This document shows, piece after piece, positions 1 through 8,413 of a DNA stretch of 64,000 nucleotides (position 1 is the first letter of the stretch; each line of letters starts with the position of its first letter). The translations under genes were made by a program, and so were the position numbers. Source of the stretch: an uncultured Clostridia bacterium (lineage in GTDB: Bacteria > Bacillota > Clostridia > UMGS1810); contig CAKSFP010000014.1 in the NCBI GenBank assembly GCA_934454585.1, forward strand, positions 10,906 through 74,905, in the 5' to 3' direction. The notes beneath the pieces are model-generated. The model saw only the letters and a list, made by a program, of their open reading frames with translations, was not told the DNA's origin and searched no databases.

Positions 1-132
1 TGCAAGCGCCTTGTGATAAATGCGGGCATTGCTCAGGTCGTGATAAGAAACGACAGAGACAACTACACCGTGGTTAATGTTGCGGACTGGATAGATAACG
101 ACGATTCACTGGAAGGAATCTTGGGCTACTGA
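1..132 (+). CDS. comEB: dCMP deaminase, C-terminal 43 residues (partial)
   Basis: The reading frame is open from the left edge and stops at TGA 130-132. The visible tail begins CKRLVINAGIAQVVIRND and ends in an acidic segment. This is the conserved second half of the zinc-binding site (the CxxC Cys followed by K-R-x-x-I-N-A-G-I) of the deoxycytidylate deaminase/ComEB family. That family deaminates dCMP to dUMP for dTTP synthesis. The catalytic HxE motif and first zinc Cys lie outside the window. The fructose bisphosphatase gene starts only 16 bases after the stop, so the two may be cotranscribed. Confidence 0.75.
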   Translation, partial: CKRLVINAGIAQVVIRNDRDNYTVVNVADWIDNDDSLEGILGY

Positions 133-148
133 AATCGGAGCGAGAATT

Positions 149-2089
149 ATGACAGACACAAACTATAAATTCTTAAAACTGCTGTCGGGCGAATATCCCG
201 ACATAGCCTCTGCGGCGGCGGAGATAATCGGACTTAACGCGATACTCAATCTGCCAAAGGGCACAGAGCACTTTATGAGTGACATCCACGGCGAATATGA
301 GGCGTTTCGCCACATATTGCACAGCGGCTCAGGGGTGGTGCGCAAAAAGATTGACGAGAAACTCGGAAACACCATATCCCTTGCGGAGCGCAACCGCCTC
401 GCCACGCTGATATACTATCCCGAGGAGAAACTTGCGCTCATCAAACAAGATTGTGACAATCTGATAGACTGGTATCGCATAACCATCTACCGCCTTGTGG
501 AGGTGTGCCGCTACATCGCATCAAAATATACGCGCAGCCGTGTGCGAAAATCCACTCCCGAGGATTTTGCCTACATCATAGATGAGTTGCTCAACAACCC
601 AAAGGATGGCGACAACAAAGCAGACTATTACAGCGAAATTGTCAATTCCATAATTACAACCGATGTGGCGGACGAGGTGATAACTGCGCTTTGCCAACTG
701 ATATCGCGCCTGTGTATAGACAGACTGCACATTGTGGGCGACATTTTTGACCGCGGACCCGGCGCGGAGTATGTCATGGACACTTTGTGTGCATATCATT
801 CCGTGGATATCCAGTGGGGCAACCACGATATATTGTGGATGGGCGCGGCAGCCGGCAGTGAGGCGTGCATAGCAAATGTGGTGAGGCTCTGCCTGCGCTA
901 CAACAACGCTGACACCCTGGAGGGCGGCTATGGAATAAGTCTGCGCTCAATATCTACCTTTGCTATGGAGCAGTACAAGGACGACCCGTGCACGGTGTTT
1001 ATGCCGACGGACTTTGAGGGCAGGGGGGACGCTGCGGCCATTGCCAAGCTGAACAAGGCGATAACGGTTATTCAGCTGAAAATTGAGGGGCAGTTAATCG
1101 CAAACCATCCCGAATATGCCATGAAATCGCACGCACTGTTTGAGACAATCGATTTTGAGCGCGGTACGATAGATATTGACGGCAAGACATATGAGCTGAC
1201 GGACAGCAACTTTCCGACGGTGAATCCCTATAATCCCAACGAACTCACCGACGGCGAAAGAGCAGTTGTGAACAGGCTGAAAGAACTGTTTATCCACAGT
1301 GAACGGTTGCAAAAGCATATAGAGTTCCTATACAAAAACGGATCAATGTACACCTGCTGCAACGGCAACATAATCTACCACGGATGCATACCGATGAACG
1401 AAAACGGCGATTTTGATGCATATCCGACGCCCGATGGTACCGTGTCCGGCAAAGAATTGCTTGACTATTGCGACCGCACGGCGCGCAAGGCGTATTTCGG
1501 CAAGGACGATGCCGCGGCGAAAGATTTTATGTGGTATTTGTGGTGCGGCCCGCTCTCTCCGCTTTACGGCAGAAACAAGATGACTACCTTTGAGCGGTGT
1601 TTCATTGCCGACAAGACGCTCCATGCCGAGCAGAAAAACAGCTACTATACTCTGTATCAAAACAAAGAGGTCTGCGAGAAGATTATCCGCGAGTTTGGAC
1701 TCTCTGTCAAGTTTGCCCATATCATAAACGGTCATGTTCCGGTGCGTATAAAGCTTGGCGAAAGTCCCATAAAGGGCGGCGGCAAGCTGCTCGTCATAGA
1801 CGGAGGACTTTCCAAGCCGTATCACAAGCAGACGGGCATTGCCGGTTACACGCTTATATACAATTCCTACGGACTGCACCTTGTGACGCATGAACCGTTT
1901 GAATCGACAAAAGCGGCGATAGAAAAAGAGGCTGATATTCACTCCATATCGGATTTCATCGAGAAAGCGCCGCAGCGGATGTATATTGCGGATACCGACA
2001 AGGGCAGAGAGATAATGAGGCGGATAGATGATCTGCGCGCGCTCATTGCGGCATATCGCGACGGTGAACTCAAGACACTGAACGATTGA
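149..2089 (+). CDS. fbp: Fructose-1,6-bisphosphatase, class III (Firmicutes type)
   Basis: 646 residues, the usual length of the Firmicutes class III enzyme. It hydrolyses fructose 1,6-bisphosphate to fructose 6-phosphate in gluconeogenesis, in the cytoplasm. The metallophosphoesterase metal motifs are visible: MSDIHGEYEAF near residue 45, GDIFDRGPG near 197 and WGNHD near 226. The C-terminal part contains a later metal-site region around INGHVPV. The start ATG follows GGAGCGAGAATT, an acceptable ribosome site. It lies just downstream of the deaminase remnant and upstream of the CobW gene. Confidence 0.95.
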   Translation: MTDTNYKFLKLLSGEYPDIASAAAEIIGLNAILNLPKGTEHFMSDIHGEYEAFRHILHSGSGVVRKKIDEKLGNTISLAERNRLATLIYYPEEKLALIKQDCDNLIDWYRITIYRLVEVCRYIASKYTRSRVRKSTPEDFAYIIDELLNNPKDGDNKADYYSEIVNSIITTDVADEVITALCQLISRLCIDRLHIVGDIFDRGPGAEYVMDTLCAYHSVDIQWGNHDILWMGAAAGSEACIANVVRLCLRYNNADTLEGGYGISLRSISTFAMEQYKDDPCTVFMPTDFEGRGDAAAIAKLNKAITVIQLKIEGQLIANHPEYAMKSHALFETIDFERGTIDIDGKTYELTDSNFPTVNPYNPNELTDGERAVVNRLKELFIHSERLQKHIEFLYKNGSMYTCCNGNIIYHGCIPMNENGDFDAYPTPDGTVSGKELLDYCDRTARKAYFGKDDAAAKDFMWYLWCGPLSPLYGRNKMTTFERCFIADKTLHAEQKNSYYTLYQNKEVCEKIIREFGLSVKFAHIINGHVPVRIKLGESPIKGGGKLLVIDGGLSKPYHKQTGIAGYTLIYNSYGLHLVTHEPFESTKAAIEKEADIHSISDFIEKAPQRMYIADTDKGREIMRRIDDLRALIAAYRDGELKTLND

Positions 2090-2135
2090 CTTTGATTCAT
2101 TTTGGGTATATAATAAATGCGAAAGGATGATATAT

Positions 2136-3257
2136 ATGACAAAAATTGATATTTTTTCAGGTTTCCTCGGCGCAGGTAAAACCACTTTGATTAAAAAACT
2201 CATAAAAGAGGCATACGCCGGCGAAAAGCTCGTCCTCATAGAGAACGAATTCGGCGAGATAGGTATAGACGGAGGCTTTCTTCAGGACGCCGGTATTCAG
2301 ATAACCGAGATGAACTCCGGCTGCATCTGTTGCTCTCTCGTGGGAGATTTCGGCGAGGCCCTCAAGAAAGTTATTGCAGAGTATGCGCCCGACCGTGTAC
2401 TCATTGAACCGTCAGGTGTCGGCAAGCTGTCCGATGTTATACGCGCGGTGCAGAACGCCGGGACCGAGGGTGCTGTGCTCAACGGTTTCACCACCGTTGT
2501 TGATGCCAATAAATGCAAGATGTACATGAAGAATTTCGGCGAGTTTTTCAATGACCAGATTGAAAATGCGAGCTCCGTTATCCTCAGCCACACCGACACG
2601 GCGAGCGAGACTAAGACGGAGCAGAGCGTAAAGCTTTTGCGCGAGCACAATCCGAGTGCGGTTATCGTGACGACGCCGTGGGCGCAGCTTGACGGCGCGC
2701 AGATTCTTGAGGCTATGGAGAATAAAGACACTCTTAGCGCAGAGCTTGAAAGGCTTGAGCACGAGAGTGAGCACGAACACGAGCATCATCATGATCATGA
2801 ACACGGCGATGGCTGCACTTGCGGCTGCCACGACCACGAGCATGAACATGAGCATGAACATGAACATGAACACCATCATGACCATGAGCACGAGCATGAA
2901 CACCATCACGATCACGGTGAGGAGTGCACTTGCGGCTGCCACGACCATGACCACGAACATCACCATCATCACCATGCGGACGAGGTGTTCTCAAGCTGGG
3001 GCATCGAGACGACGGCGAAGTATACCAGAGAGCAGATCGAGAATATCCTCACCGCCCTTATGGACGAGAGCAAATTCGGCATCGTGCTCAGGGCAAAAGG
3101 TATTGTTGCGTCACCGAGCGGCGAGTGGATTCACTTTGACTATGTTCCGGGAGAGCCGGATGTGCGCTTCGGCACGGCGGCTGTTACCGGCAGACTGTGT
3201 GTAATCGGCTCAAAGATAGATGAAGCAAAGCTTAAAGAACTTTTCAATATTGACTGA
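2136..3257 (+). CDS. CobW/ZNG1-family GTPase with a His/Cys-rich metal-binding insert
   Basis: 373 residues. The N-terminal P-loop is GFLGAGKTT (about residue 9) and the family GCICC motif follows near residue 64. A CobW C-terminal domain occupies roughly the last 90 residues. Between them lies a run of about 65 residues made almost only of H, E and D, containing two copies of a CTCGCHDH module. CobW proteins are GTP-driven metallochaperones, typically for Zn or Co; which metal is used here is not shown. The start is set at 2136 because AAAGG at 2122-2126 is correctly spaced for it, while ATG 2127 directly abuts that ribosome site. It is followed 15 bases later by a P-loop/DUF1980-like gene. 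Confidence 0.88.
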   Translation: MTKIDIFSGFLGAGKTTLIKKLIKEAYAGEKLVLIENEFGEIGIDGGFLQDAGIQITEMNSGCICCSLVGDFGEALKKVIAEYAPDRVLIEPSGVGKLSDVIRAVQNAGTEGAVLNGFTTVVDANKCKMYMKNFGEFFNDQIENASSVILSHTDTASETKTEQSVKLLREHNPSAVIVTTPWAQLDGAQILEAMENKDTLSAELERLEHESEHEHEHHHDHEHGDGCTCGCHDHEHEHEHEHEHEHHHDHEHEHEHHHDHGEECTCGCHDHDHEHHHHHHADEVFSSWGIETTAKYTREQIENILTALMDESKFGIVLRAKGIVASPSGEWIHFDYVPGEPDVRFGTAAVTGRLCVIGSKIDEAKLKELFNID

Positions 3258-3272
3258 AACGAGGGATGACAT

Positions 3273-4217
3273 ATGACAGAAGTGCCGATTTATCTGTTTA
3301 CCGGATTTCTTGAAGCAGGCAAGACTAAGGCTATTCAAGAGACGCTTGAAGACGACAGATTCAGTGACGGAGAGAAAACTCTCCTGCTTGTGTGTGAGGA
3401 GGGCGAGGAAGAATACGACCTGACCAAGATTCCCGGCAACTGCACCTATATTGAGGTGGTAGACAGCGAAGGTGAGCTTACGAAACAGACGCTTACCAAG
3501 TTTAACAAGAAGTATTCGCCCGACCGTGTTGTGGTTGAGTACAATGGTATGTGGATGCTGGACACGCTCTATAACAATCTGCCGCGGGGTTGGTTCATAT
3601 ATCAGGAGATTTTCTTTGCGGATTGCGGCAGTTTTGATAGCTATAACGCCAATATGCGAAGCCTTGTTGTCGATAAATTGCGCACCTGTGAGCTGGTTGT
3701 GTTCAACCGTCCAAAGCTTAATACGGATCGCCTGAAACTGCACAAAATTGTCCGCGGTATCAGCCGTCAGTGTAACATAGGTTATGAGATGCCGGACGGC
3801 ACCATGGAGTACGATGAGATTGAGGATCCGCTGCCGTTCGATATAAACGCCCCGGTGATAGAGATTGCCGACCGCGACTTTGCCATTTGGTTCCGCGATT
3901 TTGCTGAGGAGACAAAAAAATATGTGGGTAAGACAATCCGCGTAAAGGCGGTTGCGGCGGTCAACCGCAAGCTGCCGAGCGGCACAATAGTTGCCGGCAG
4001 ACATGTTATGACCTGCTGTGTGGAGGACATTGCGTTCAAGGGGCTCATCTGTATTCTGCCCGAGGGTGCACAGGTTGAGAACAAGCAGTGGATAGACCTG
4101 ACCGCAAAGGTGGCTTTTGAGTATAACGCGGTTTATAAACAGGAGGGCCCTGTGCTCCGTGCGACGGATGTTCGCCCGGCAGACGCGCCCGAACAGGAAG
4201 TTGCGACATTTTATTGA
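3273..4217 (+). CDS. CobW-like P-loop protein with C-terminal DUF1980/YcgQ-like domain
   Basis: 314 residues. The N-terminus, PIYLFTGFLEAGKTKAIQ, is a CobW-type P-loop with Glu replacing the usual Gly. The protein lacks the CxCC metal motif and His-rich linker of its neighbour. The C-terminal ~100 residues (IRVKAVAAVNRKLPSG, then GRHVMTCC) resemble the OB-like DUF1980 domain of YcgQ/TIGR03943 proteins, which act beside YcgR permeases. The ribosome site is AACGAGGGATGACAT before ATG 3273. It forms a two-gene operon with the CobW gene and ends at a strong bidirectional terminator. A role in metal delivery or sensing is inferred from this pairing. Confidence 0.65.
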   Translation: MTEVPIYLFTGFLEAGKTKAIQETLEDDRFSDGEKTLLLVCEEGEEEYDLTKIPGNCTYIEVVDSEGELTKQTLTKFNKKYSPDRVVVEYNGMWMLDTLYNNLPRGWFIYQEIFFADCGSFDSYNANMRSLVVDKLRTCELVVFNRPKLNTDRLKLHKIVRGISRQCNIGYEMPDGTMEYDEIEDPLPFDINAPVIEIADRDFAIWFRDFAEETKKYVGKTIRVKAVAAVNRKLPSGTIVAGRHVMTCCVEDIAFKGLICILPEGAQVENKQWIDLTAKVAFEYNAVYKQEGPVLRATDVRPADAPEQEVATFY

Positions 4218-4228
4218 TGATTAAATTT

Positions 4229-4260
4229 GAATCGGCACGGTTTGCAAACCGTGCCGATTC
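4229..4260. terminator. Bidirectional intrinsic terminator
   Basis: A perfect palindrome: GAATCGGCACGGTTTG joined to its reverse complement, then ATTTTTTAT on the plus side and A/T-rich DNA on the other. It separates the convergent CobW-pair operon and ogt. Confidence 0.85.
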
Positions 4261-4270
4261 ATTTTTTATA

Positions 4271-4804
4271 TCACAGTTCAGTGCCTTTCTTTGGGATGAA
4301 CAGGCCGCTCATGTCAACTTTTTCGAGTTCCAGCAGCTTGACTTTTCTTTCTATTCCTCCGCCGTAACCGGTCAGACTTCCGCTTGTGCCCACAACGCGG
4401 TGGCAAGGGATCATCAGCGAAATCGGGTTGTGCCCGACCGCGCCTCCGACAGCCTGAGCGGACATTTTTTCGATTCCTTTCCGGCGTGCAATCTCTGCCG
4501 CGATCTCACCGTAGGTCATGGTTTTCCCGTATGGAACAGTCAGCATGATGTCACAGACTGCCTTGCGAAACGGAGTGGAATCATAGCGGAGCGGCGGCAG
4601 AAAATCCGGCTCTTTTCCTGAAAAATATGTATTGAGCCAACGCTCTGCCTCGCGGAAAATCGACAGTGCCCTTCTCTCTGTCTGTCTCGGCAGTATGTTC
4701 CCGAAATGCCTTTGTCCGTTGAACCACAGACCGATGATGTATTCGCCGTCGGATGCAAGCGTTATCTCGCCGAGCGGCGAGGGGTATTCGTGCGTATAAA
4801 TCAT
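4271..4804 (-). CDS. ogt: Methylated-DNA--protein-cysteine S-methyltransferase
   Basis: 177 residues. It repairs O6-alkylguanine by irreversible transfer of the alkyl group to its own cysteine. The active-site motif IPCHRVVG is present near residue 135, preceded by the DNA-binding helix region (VPYGKTMTYGEIA). An N-terminal Ada/Ogt ribonuclease-like domain occupies the first ~75 residues. Length is typical. The gene stands alone and converges on the CobW-pair operon. An AAGGAAGG-type ribosome site lies just upstream on the minus strand. Confidence 0.92.
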   Translation of the reverse strand: MIYTHEYPSPLGEITLASDGEYIIGLWFNGQRHFGNILPRQTERRALSIFREAERWLNTYFSGKEPDFLPPLRYDSTPFRKAVCDIMLTVPYGKTMTYGEIAAEIARRKGIEKMSAQAVGGAVGHNPISLMIPCHRVVGTSGSLTGYGGGIERKVKLLELEKVDMSGLFIPKKGTEL

Positions 4805-4945
4805 TTGGTTTTTTCGCCTTCCTTTTTTATGTTATGTATAATACGATATAATTAAAAATATTTATTGCTTGTAGCAATCTTCAGTTGCTTTTTGCGGAAA
4901 TTAAGAAAAATGCAACAAGTGATGATTAGTGTTCGATGTTGATTT

Positions 4946-5022
4946 GCCCGGGCGACCACGCAGGGTCGCCCCTACGGTAAATCGGGGCTTGTGCGGTAGG
5001 GGTCGATGACCTCATCGACCCG
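4946..5022. repeat. Two REP-like palindromes (4946-4975 and 4996-5022)
   Basis: Two members of a dispersed palindrome family of about 27 bp. Read on the minus strand, the first is GTAGGGGCGACCCTG, a short gap, then GGTCGCCCG. The second is GTAGGGGTCGATGACCTC followed by ATCGACCCG. Other copies are listed separately. The rest of gap 4805-5049 is AT-rich, and nothing else is recognised there. Confidence 0.8.
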
Positions 5023-5049
5023 AAAAATGAACCTGAAACAATAATCATT

Positions 5050-5406
5050 TTAGAGCGTACAAGTTGTTTCGTCATTAACAAATACAGCTGATACGGCTTT
5101 TATGAAAATATCTATATATTTTCCGGACAAATCATTGAATACCGTTATTGTCATGGAGTGTTCATCACCTGACACTTTAACTATTTCATCACTGTTAATA
5201 TCATAGTTTTCATATCTAAGTTCTGTACATTCCTTGAATACGACAACAATCATGCCTGTTTCCGGCATTCTTTCATTGTAATTCTCCTGTTGCCAATAGC
5301 AGAAATCAATATAAATTTTGGCGATTAAATTCGTTTTGTCGTATTCGATTTTTTCAATAAGACTGTCATGTAGGTTGTAGTTTTGTATTAATTCATTGAT
5401 CTTCAT
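5050..5406 (-). CDS. Hypothetical 118-residue protein
   Basis: Start chosen at ATG 5406, because the minus strand reads AAGGAGGAAATC just before it. The longer frame upstream lacks a ribosome site. The protein begins MKINELIQNYNLHDSLIEK, is acidic and beta-rich, and has no signal peptide or membrane segment. Small proteins with an N-terminal 'LHDS.IE.I..' pattern occur as orphan genes in Clostridia, and some belong to immunity-like families. No family can be assigned safely. It sits between repeats, apart from any operon. Confidence 0.6.
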   Translation of the reverse strand: MKINELIQNYNLHDSLIEKIEYDKTNLIAKIYIDFCYWQQENYNERMPETGMIVVVFKECTELRYENYDINSDEIVKVSGDEHSMTITVFNDLSGKYIDIFIKAVSAVFVNDETTCTL

Positions 5407-5455
5407 GATTTCCTCCTTGTTAAGGTATAATGTGCGATTTTTTCGAATTCTTAGG

Positions 5456-5590
5456 AGCGACCTATGTGTCGTTCCGAGTGAATAAACAATTACGCACAAA
5501 CCGACAAATTACCGGGTCGATGACCTCACCGATCCGCGGATTTGCACAAATGAGCAATTATCTGTAGGGAACGGCCCGTGACCGTTCCGC
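5456..5590. repeat. Cluster of three REP-like palindromes (5456-5477, 5513-5538, 5564-5590)
   Basis: Three further copies of the dispersed family, with different stem sequences: GGAGCGACC..GTCGTTCC, GGGTCGATGACCTC..GATCC and GTAGGGAACGG..CCGTTCC. Between them are shared linkers such as ACGCACAAA and TTTGCACAAA. The remaining bases up to 5690 hold no gene that I can see. Confidence 0.75.
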
Positions 5591-5690
5591 ATTTATTCAC
5601 TTTTCATAACTGTCTACACAACTCATATTACCACATCTGTCGGCAAATGTCGAGTACCGAACGGAGAAAAATTGAAAAAATCACATCAAA

Positions 5691-5720
5691 AAAAGAGGCT
5701 GCCGCGCGGCAACCTCTTTT
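5691..5720 (-). terminator. pnp terminator
   Basis: On the minus strand an AAAAGAGG..GCCGC / GCGGC..CCTCTTTT hairpin is followed by TTTTG. It lies 16 bases beyond the pnp stop. Confidence 0.85.
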
Positions 5721-5735
5721 GAAAAGTTCAAAGAT

Positions 5736-7826
5736 TTAGTTCTCTTTCGGCAGTGCGTCTTTTCTGGAAAGATTCATTCTGCCCTGTCTGTCAATCTCAA
5801 CGAGTTTAACCATAATCTCGTCGCCCTCGTGGACAACATCCGTCACTTTCTCAACTCTCTTTGTGTCAAGCTTGGAGATGTGCACAAGACCCTCTCTGCC
5901 GGGCATGAACTCAACAAACGCGCCGAAATCCATAATCCTCTTGACAGTTCCGAGGTATATCTTGCCGATTTCCGGCTCTGCAACTATGCCTTCTATAGTT
6001 GCCTTTGCCTTTGCGGCAGCTTCTTCGTCGTTTGTGAGGATGAATACCGAGCCATCGTCCTCTATGTCAATCTTAACTCCCGTGTCTGCGATTATCTTCT
6101 GGATAACCTTACCGCCGGTGCCGATTACATCTTTAATCTTGTCTACGGCTATCTTCATGGTGATAATCTTGGGTGCAAACTCTGACAGATGCTCTCTCGG
6201 AGCCGGTATAGCCTTGAGCATTACTTCATCAAGGATGTAGTATCTTGCGTCTCTCGTCTTTGTGAGAGCGCTCTTGATGATGTCATATGTCAGTCCGTCC
6301 ACCTTTATATCCATCTGAATTGCCGTGATACCCTTGTGAGTACCGGCAACCTTGAAGTCCATGTCGCCGTAGAAATCCTCCACACCCTGGATGTCTACCA
6401 TGGTAAGGAAGTCATCACCGTGGGTGATGAGACCGCAGGAGATACCTGCAACGGGCGCCTTAATCGGCACGCCGGCATCCATGAGCGCCAGTGTGCTGCC
6501 GCATACCGAACCCTGAGATGTGGAGCCGTTTGACGAAAGCACCTCGGACACCAGTCTTATTGCGTACGGAAAATCCTCTGCCGAGGGGATAACCGGCAAA
6601 AGTGCTCTCTCTGCGAGTGCACCGTGACCGATCTCTCGTCTGCCTGGGCCTCTGGACGGTTTTGTCTCGCCTACGGAATATGACGGGAAATTGTACTGAT
6701 GCATATATCTCTTTTCGGTGTGCTCGTCCAGCCCGTCAAGCATCTGTGCCTCGGACACTGCGCCGAGTGTCGCGATGGTAAGAACCTGTGTCTGACCTCT
6801 GGAGAACAGACCCGATCCGTGTACTCTCGGAATGACGCCTACTCTCGATGACAGCGGGCGAATCTCGTCAATCTGTCTGCCATCAACTCGCTTGTGGTCT
6901 TCATAGAGCCACTTTCTCACAATTTCTTTTTGAATTTTGTAGTAAACTTCGTCAAGCTCCGCGTCTCTGCCTTCGAAAAATTCTTCGCCGAAGTGTTCGA
7001 TCATTTCGTCTGTCAGAGCTTTCATTCTCTCGTCGCGGACTCTCTTGTCGTCAGTGTCTATAGCTGCGCATATCTTGTCGTATGCATAGTCATATATCGG
7101 GTCAAAGAAGTCGTGGTCAACTTCGTGCGCAGTATAGGGCGCCTTGGGTTTGCCCACTTCCGCAACTATTGTGTCGATAAATTCGCATATTTTCTTGATC
7201 TCGCCATGAGCAAAAACTATTGCGTCGAACATTACATCCTCGGCAACTTCGTTTGCGCCTGCCTCTATCATAACAACCTTTTCCTTGGTGCCGGCAACCG
7301 TGAGTGCCATGTCGCTCTTTGCTCTCTGCTCGGTGTTGGGGTTTACTATAAACTCTCCGTCAATCATGCCGATCTGCACTGCACCGATAGGACCTGCAAA
7401 AGGCATCTGTGAAATGGATATGGCGATGGATGCACCGTTCATGGCAACGATCTCGGGAGAGTTGTCAATATCCGTGCTGAGCACTGTGGTGACAATGCCG
7501 ACATCGTTGCGGTAGTCCTTGGGGAACAGCGGTCTTATCGGCCTGTCGATAACACGCGATGTAAGGATGGCTTTCTCGCTCGGCTTGCCTTCTCTCTTGA
7601 GGAAACCGCCCGGGATCTTGCCTACGGCATACATTTTTTCTTCATAGTCCACACTGAGCGGAAAAAAGTCCACTCCGTCTCTCGGTTTGTCCGATGCGGT
7701 AGCCGTCGCGAGCACGGTGGTGTCACCGTATCTCACCAATGCGGCGCCGCTTGCCAGCTGCGCCACTTCGCCGATTTCAACAGTGAAGTCTCTGCCGGCA
7801 ATTGTGGTCTGAAATGTTTTTTTCAT
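5736..7826 (-). CDS. pnp: Polyribonucleotide nucleotidyltransferase (PNPase)
   Basis: 696 residues, full length. It is a phosphorolytic 3'-to-5' exoribonuclease of mRNA decay. Domain order is RNase PH 1 (about 10-140), helical linker, RNase PH 2 (about 315-540, with the catalytic-core GSTSQGSVCGSTLALMDAG), KH (about 555-610, VIGTGGKVIQKI) and S1 (about 620-690, GTVKRIMDFGAFVEF). An AAGGAGGAGTAATTTTT ribosome site precedes ATG 7826. It is downstream of rpsO on the same strand, the classical rpsO-pnp arrangement. The two are separated by an S15 terminator and a long hairpin. Confidence 0.97.
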   Translation of the reverse strand: MKKTFQTTIAGRDFTVEIGEVAQLASGAALVRYGDTTVLATATASDKPRDGVDFFPLSVDYEEKMYAVGKIPGGFLKREGKPSEKAILTSRVIDRPIRPLFPKDYRNDVGIVTTVLSTDIDNSPEIVAMNGASIAISISQMPFAGPIGAVQIGMIDGEFIVNPNTEQRAKSDMALTVAGTKEKVVMIEAGANEVAEDVMFDAIVFAHGEIKKICEFIDTIVAEVGKPKAPYTAHEVDHDFFDPIYDYAYDKICAAIDTDDKRVRDERMKALTDEMIEHFGEEFFEGRDAELDEVYYKIQKEIVRKWLYEDHKRVDGRQIDEIRPLSSRVGVIPRVHGSGLFSRGQTQVLTIATLGAVSEAQMLDGLDEHTEKRYMHQYNFPSYSVGETKPSRGPGRREIGHGALAERALLPVIPSAEDFPYAIRLVSEVLSSNGSTSQGSVCGSTLALMDAGVPIKAPVAGISCGLITHGDDFLTMVDIQGVEDFYGDMDFKVAGTHKGITAIQMDIKVDGLTYDIIKSALTKTRDARYYILDEVMLKAIPAPREHLSEFAPKIITMKIAVDKIKDVIGTGGKVIQKIIADTGVKIDIEDDGSVFILTNDEEAAAKAKATIEGIVAEPEIGKIYLGTVKRIMDFGAFVEFMPGREGLVHISKLDTKRVEKVTDVVHEGDEIMVKLVEIDRQGRMNLSRKDALPKEN

Positions 7827-7849
7827 AAAAAATTACTCCTCCTTGAAAT

Positions 7850-7935
7850 CACGATGTCCGGCATTAGCACTTAGATATACGCTTCCGAAAACAAGCGCAA
7901 CCGAAGCGCATATCTAACTGCTAAAGCCCATCGTG
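7850..7935 (-). promoter_or_regulatory. Long imperfect hairpin in the pnp 5' leader
   Basis: Arms 7850-7885 and 7903-7935 pair over about 33 bp with a few mismatches; the GAAGCG.ATATCTAA segment is mirrored. It lies directly upstream of the pnp ribosome site. In E. coli a comparable stem between rpsO and pnp is cut by RNase III for PNPase autoregulation. By analogy this may be a processing site, but that is inference. Confidence 0.65.
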
Positions 7936-7957
7936 TCCGAAAATTTTAATATACAAA

Positions 7958-7990
7958 CAGGCAAAGGCGGATAATTGCCGCCCTTGCCTG
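7958..7990 (-). terminator. rpsO terminator
   Basis: On the minus strand CAGGCAAGGGCGG / CCGCCTTTGCCTG form a 13-bp stem, followed by a T-rich tract. It ends about 10 bases after the rpsO stop. Confidence 0.8.
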
Positions 7991-8000
7991 AGTATTTTGA

Positions 8001-8264
8001 CTACTTTCTGATGTTGAGTCTTGCAATGAGTGAACGGTATCTCTCAATGTCTATGCTTGCGAGATACTGCAAAAGACCTCTTCTCTTACCAACCATCTTA
8101 AGAAGTCCTCTCCTTGAGTGGTGGTCGTTCATGTTTGATTTGAGGTGTTCTGTCAGGTGGTTGATTCTGTAGGTGAGAATAGCAACCTGAACTTCCGGGG
8201 AACCGGTGTCGCCTTCGTGAGTCTTGTACTCGTCAATAATAGCCTGTTTTGTTTCTTTAAGCAT
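8001..8264 (-). CDS. rpsO: 30S ribosomal protein S15
   Basis: 87 residues, the expected length. It binds 16S rRNA helices of the 30S platform. The family core is clear: DTGSPEVQVAILTYRINHL at residues about 19-37, then HLKSNMNDHHSRRGLL and the C-terminal RRGLLQYL. The minus strand reads TTAAGGAGGTTTTTTTAAG before ATG. The long leader (8265-8350) may carry an autoregulatory S15 site; I see no defined fold matching a known leader class. It lies upstream of pnp. Confidence 0.97.
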   Translation of the reverse strand: MLKETKQAIIDEYKTHEGDTGSPEVQVAILTYRINHLTEHLKSNMNDHHSRRGLLKMVGKRRGLLQYLASIDIERYRSLIARLNIRK

Positions 8265-8355
8265 CTTAAAAAAACCTCCTTAAAATTTTTTAACCGCCGC
8301 ATAACACAGCATCGGTTGGAGTTTCCGCAAACCATGCCATGGGCTCGACTTATTT

Positions 8356-8384
8356 ATTATATCACACAAATGAGCAAATGTAAA
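8356..8384 (-). promoter_or_regulatory. rpsO promoter
   Basis: The minus strand carries TTTACA, a 17-base spacer and TATAAT, a near-consensus SigA promoter about 90 bases upstream of rpsO. Confidence 0.8.
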
Positions 8385-8413
8385 GACATTTTTGCTTACA
8401 TTTTTTGTGTTTT

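Noticed and set aside
1343..2239. 298-residue minus-strand ORF opposite fbp
   Set aside because: It lies fully over the conserved fructose bisphosphatase frame and the start of the CobW gene. It has no recognisable motif.
2412..2994. Minus-strand ORFs rich in V/M or R/H opposite the CobW gene
   Set aside because: They are antisense readings of the His/Glu repeat. They have no ribosome site and no family, and the plus strand encodes clear CobW motifs.
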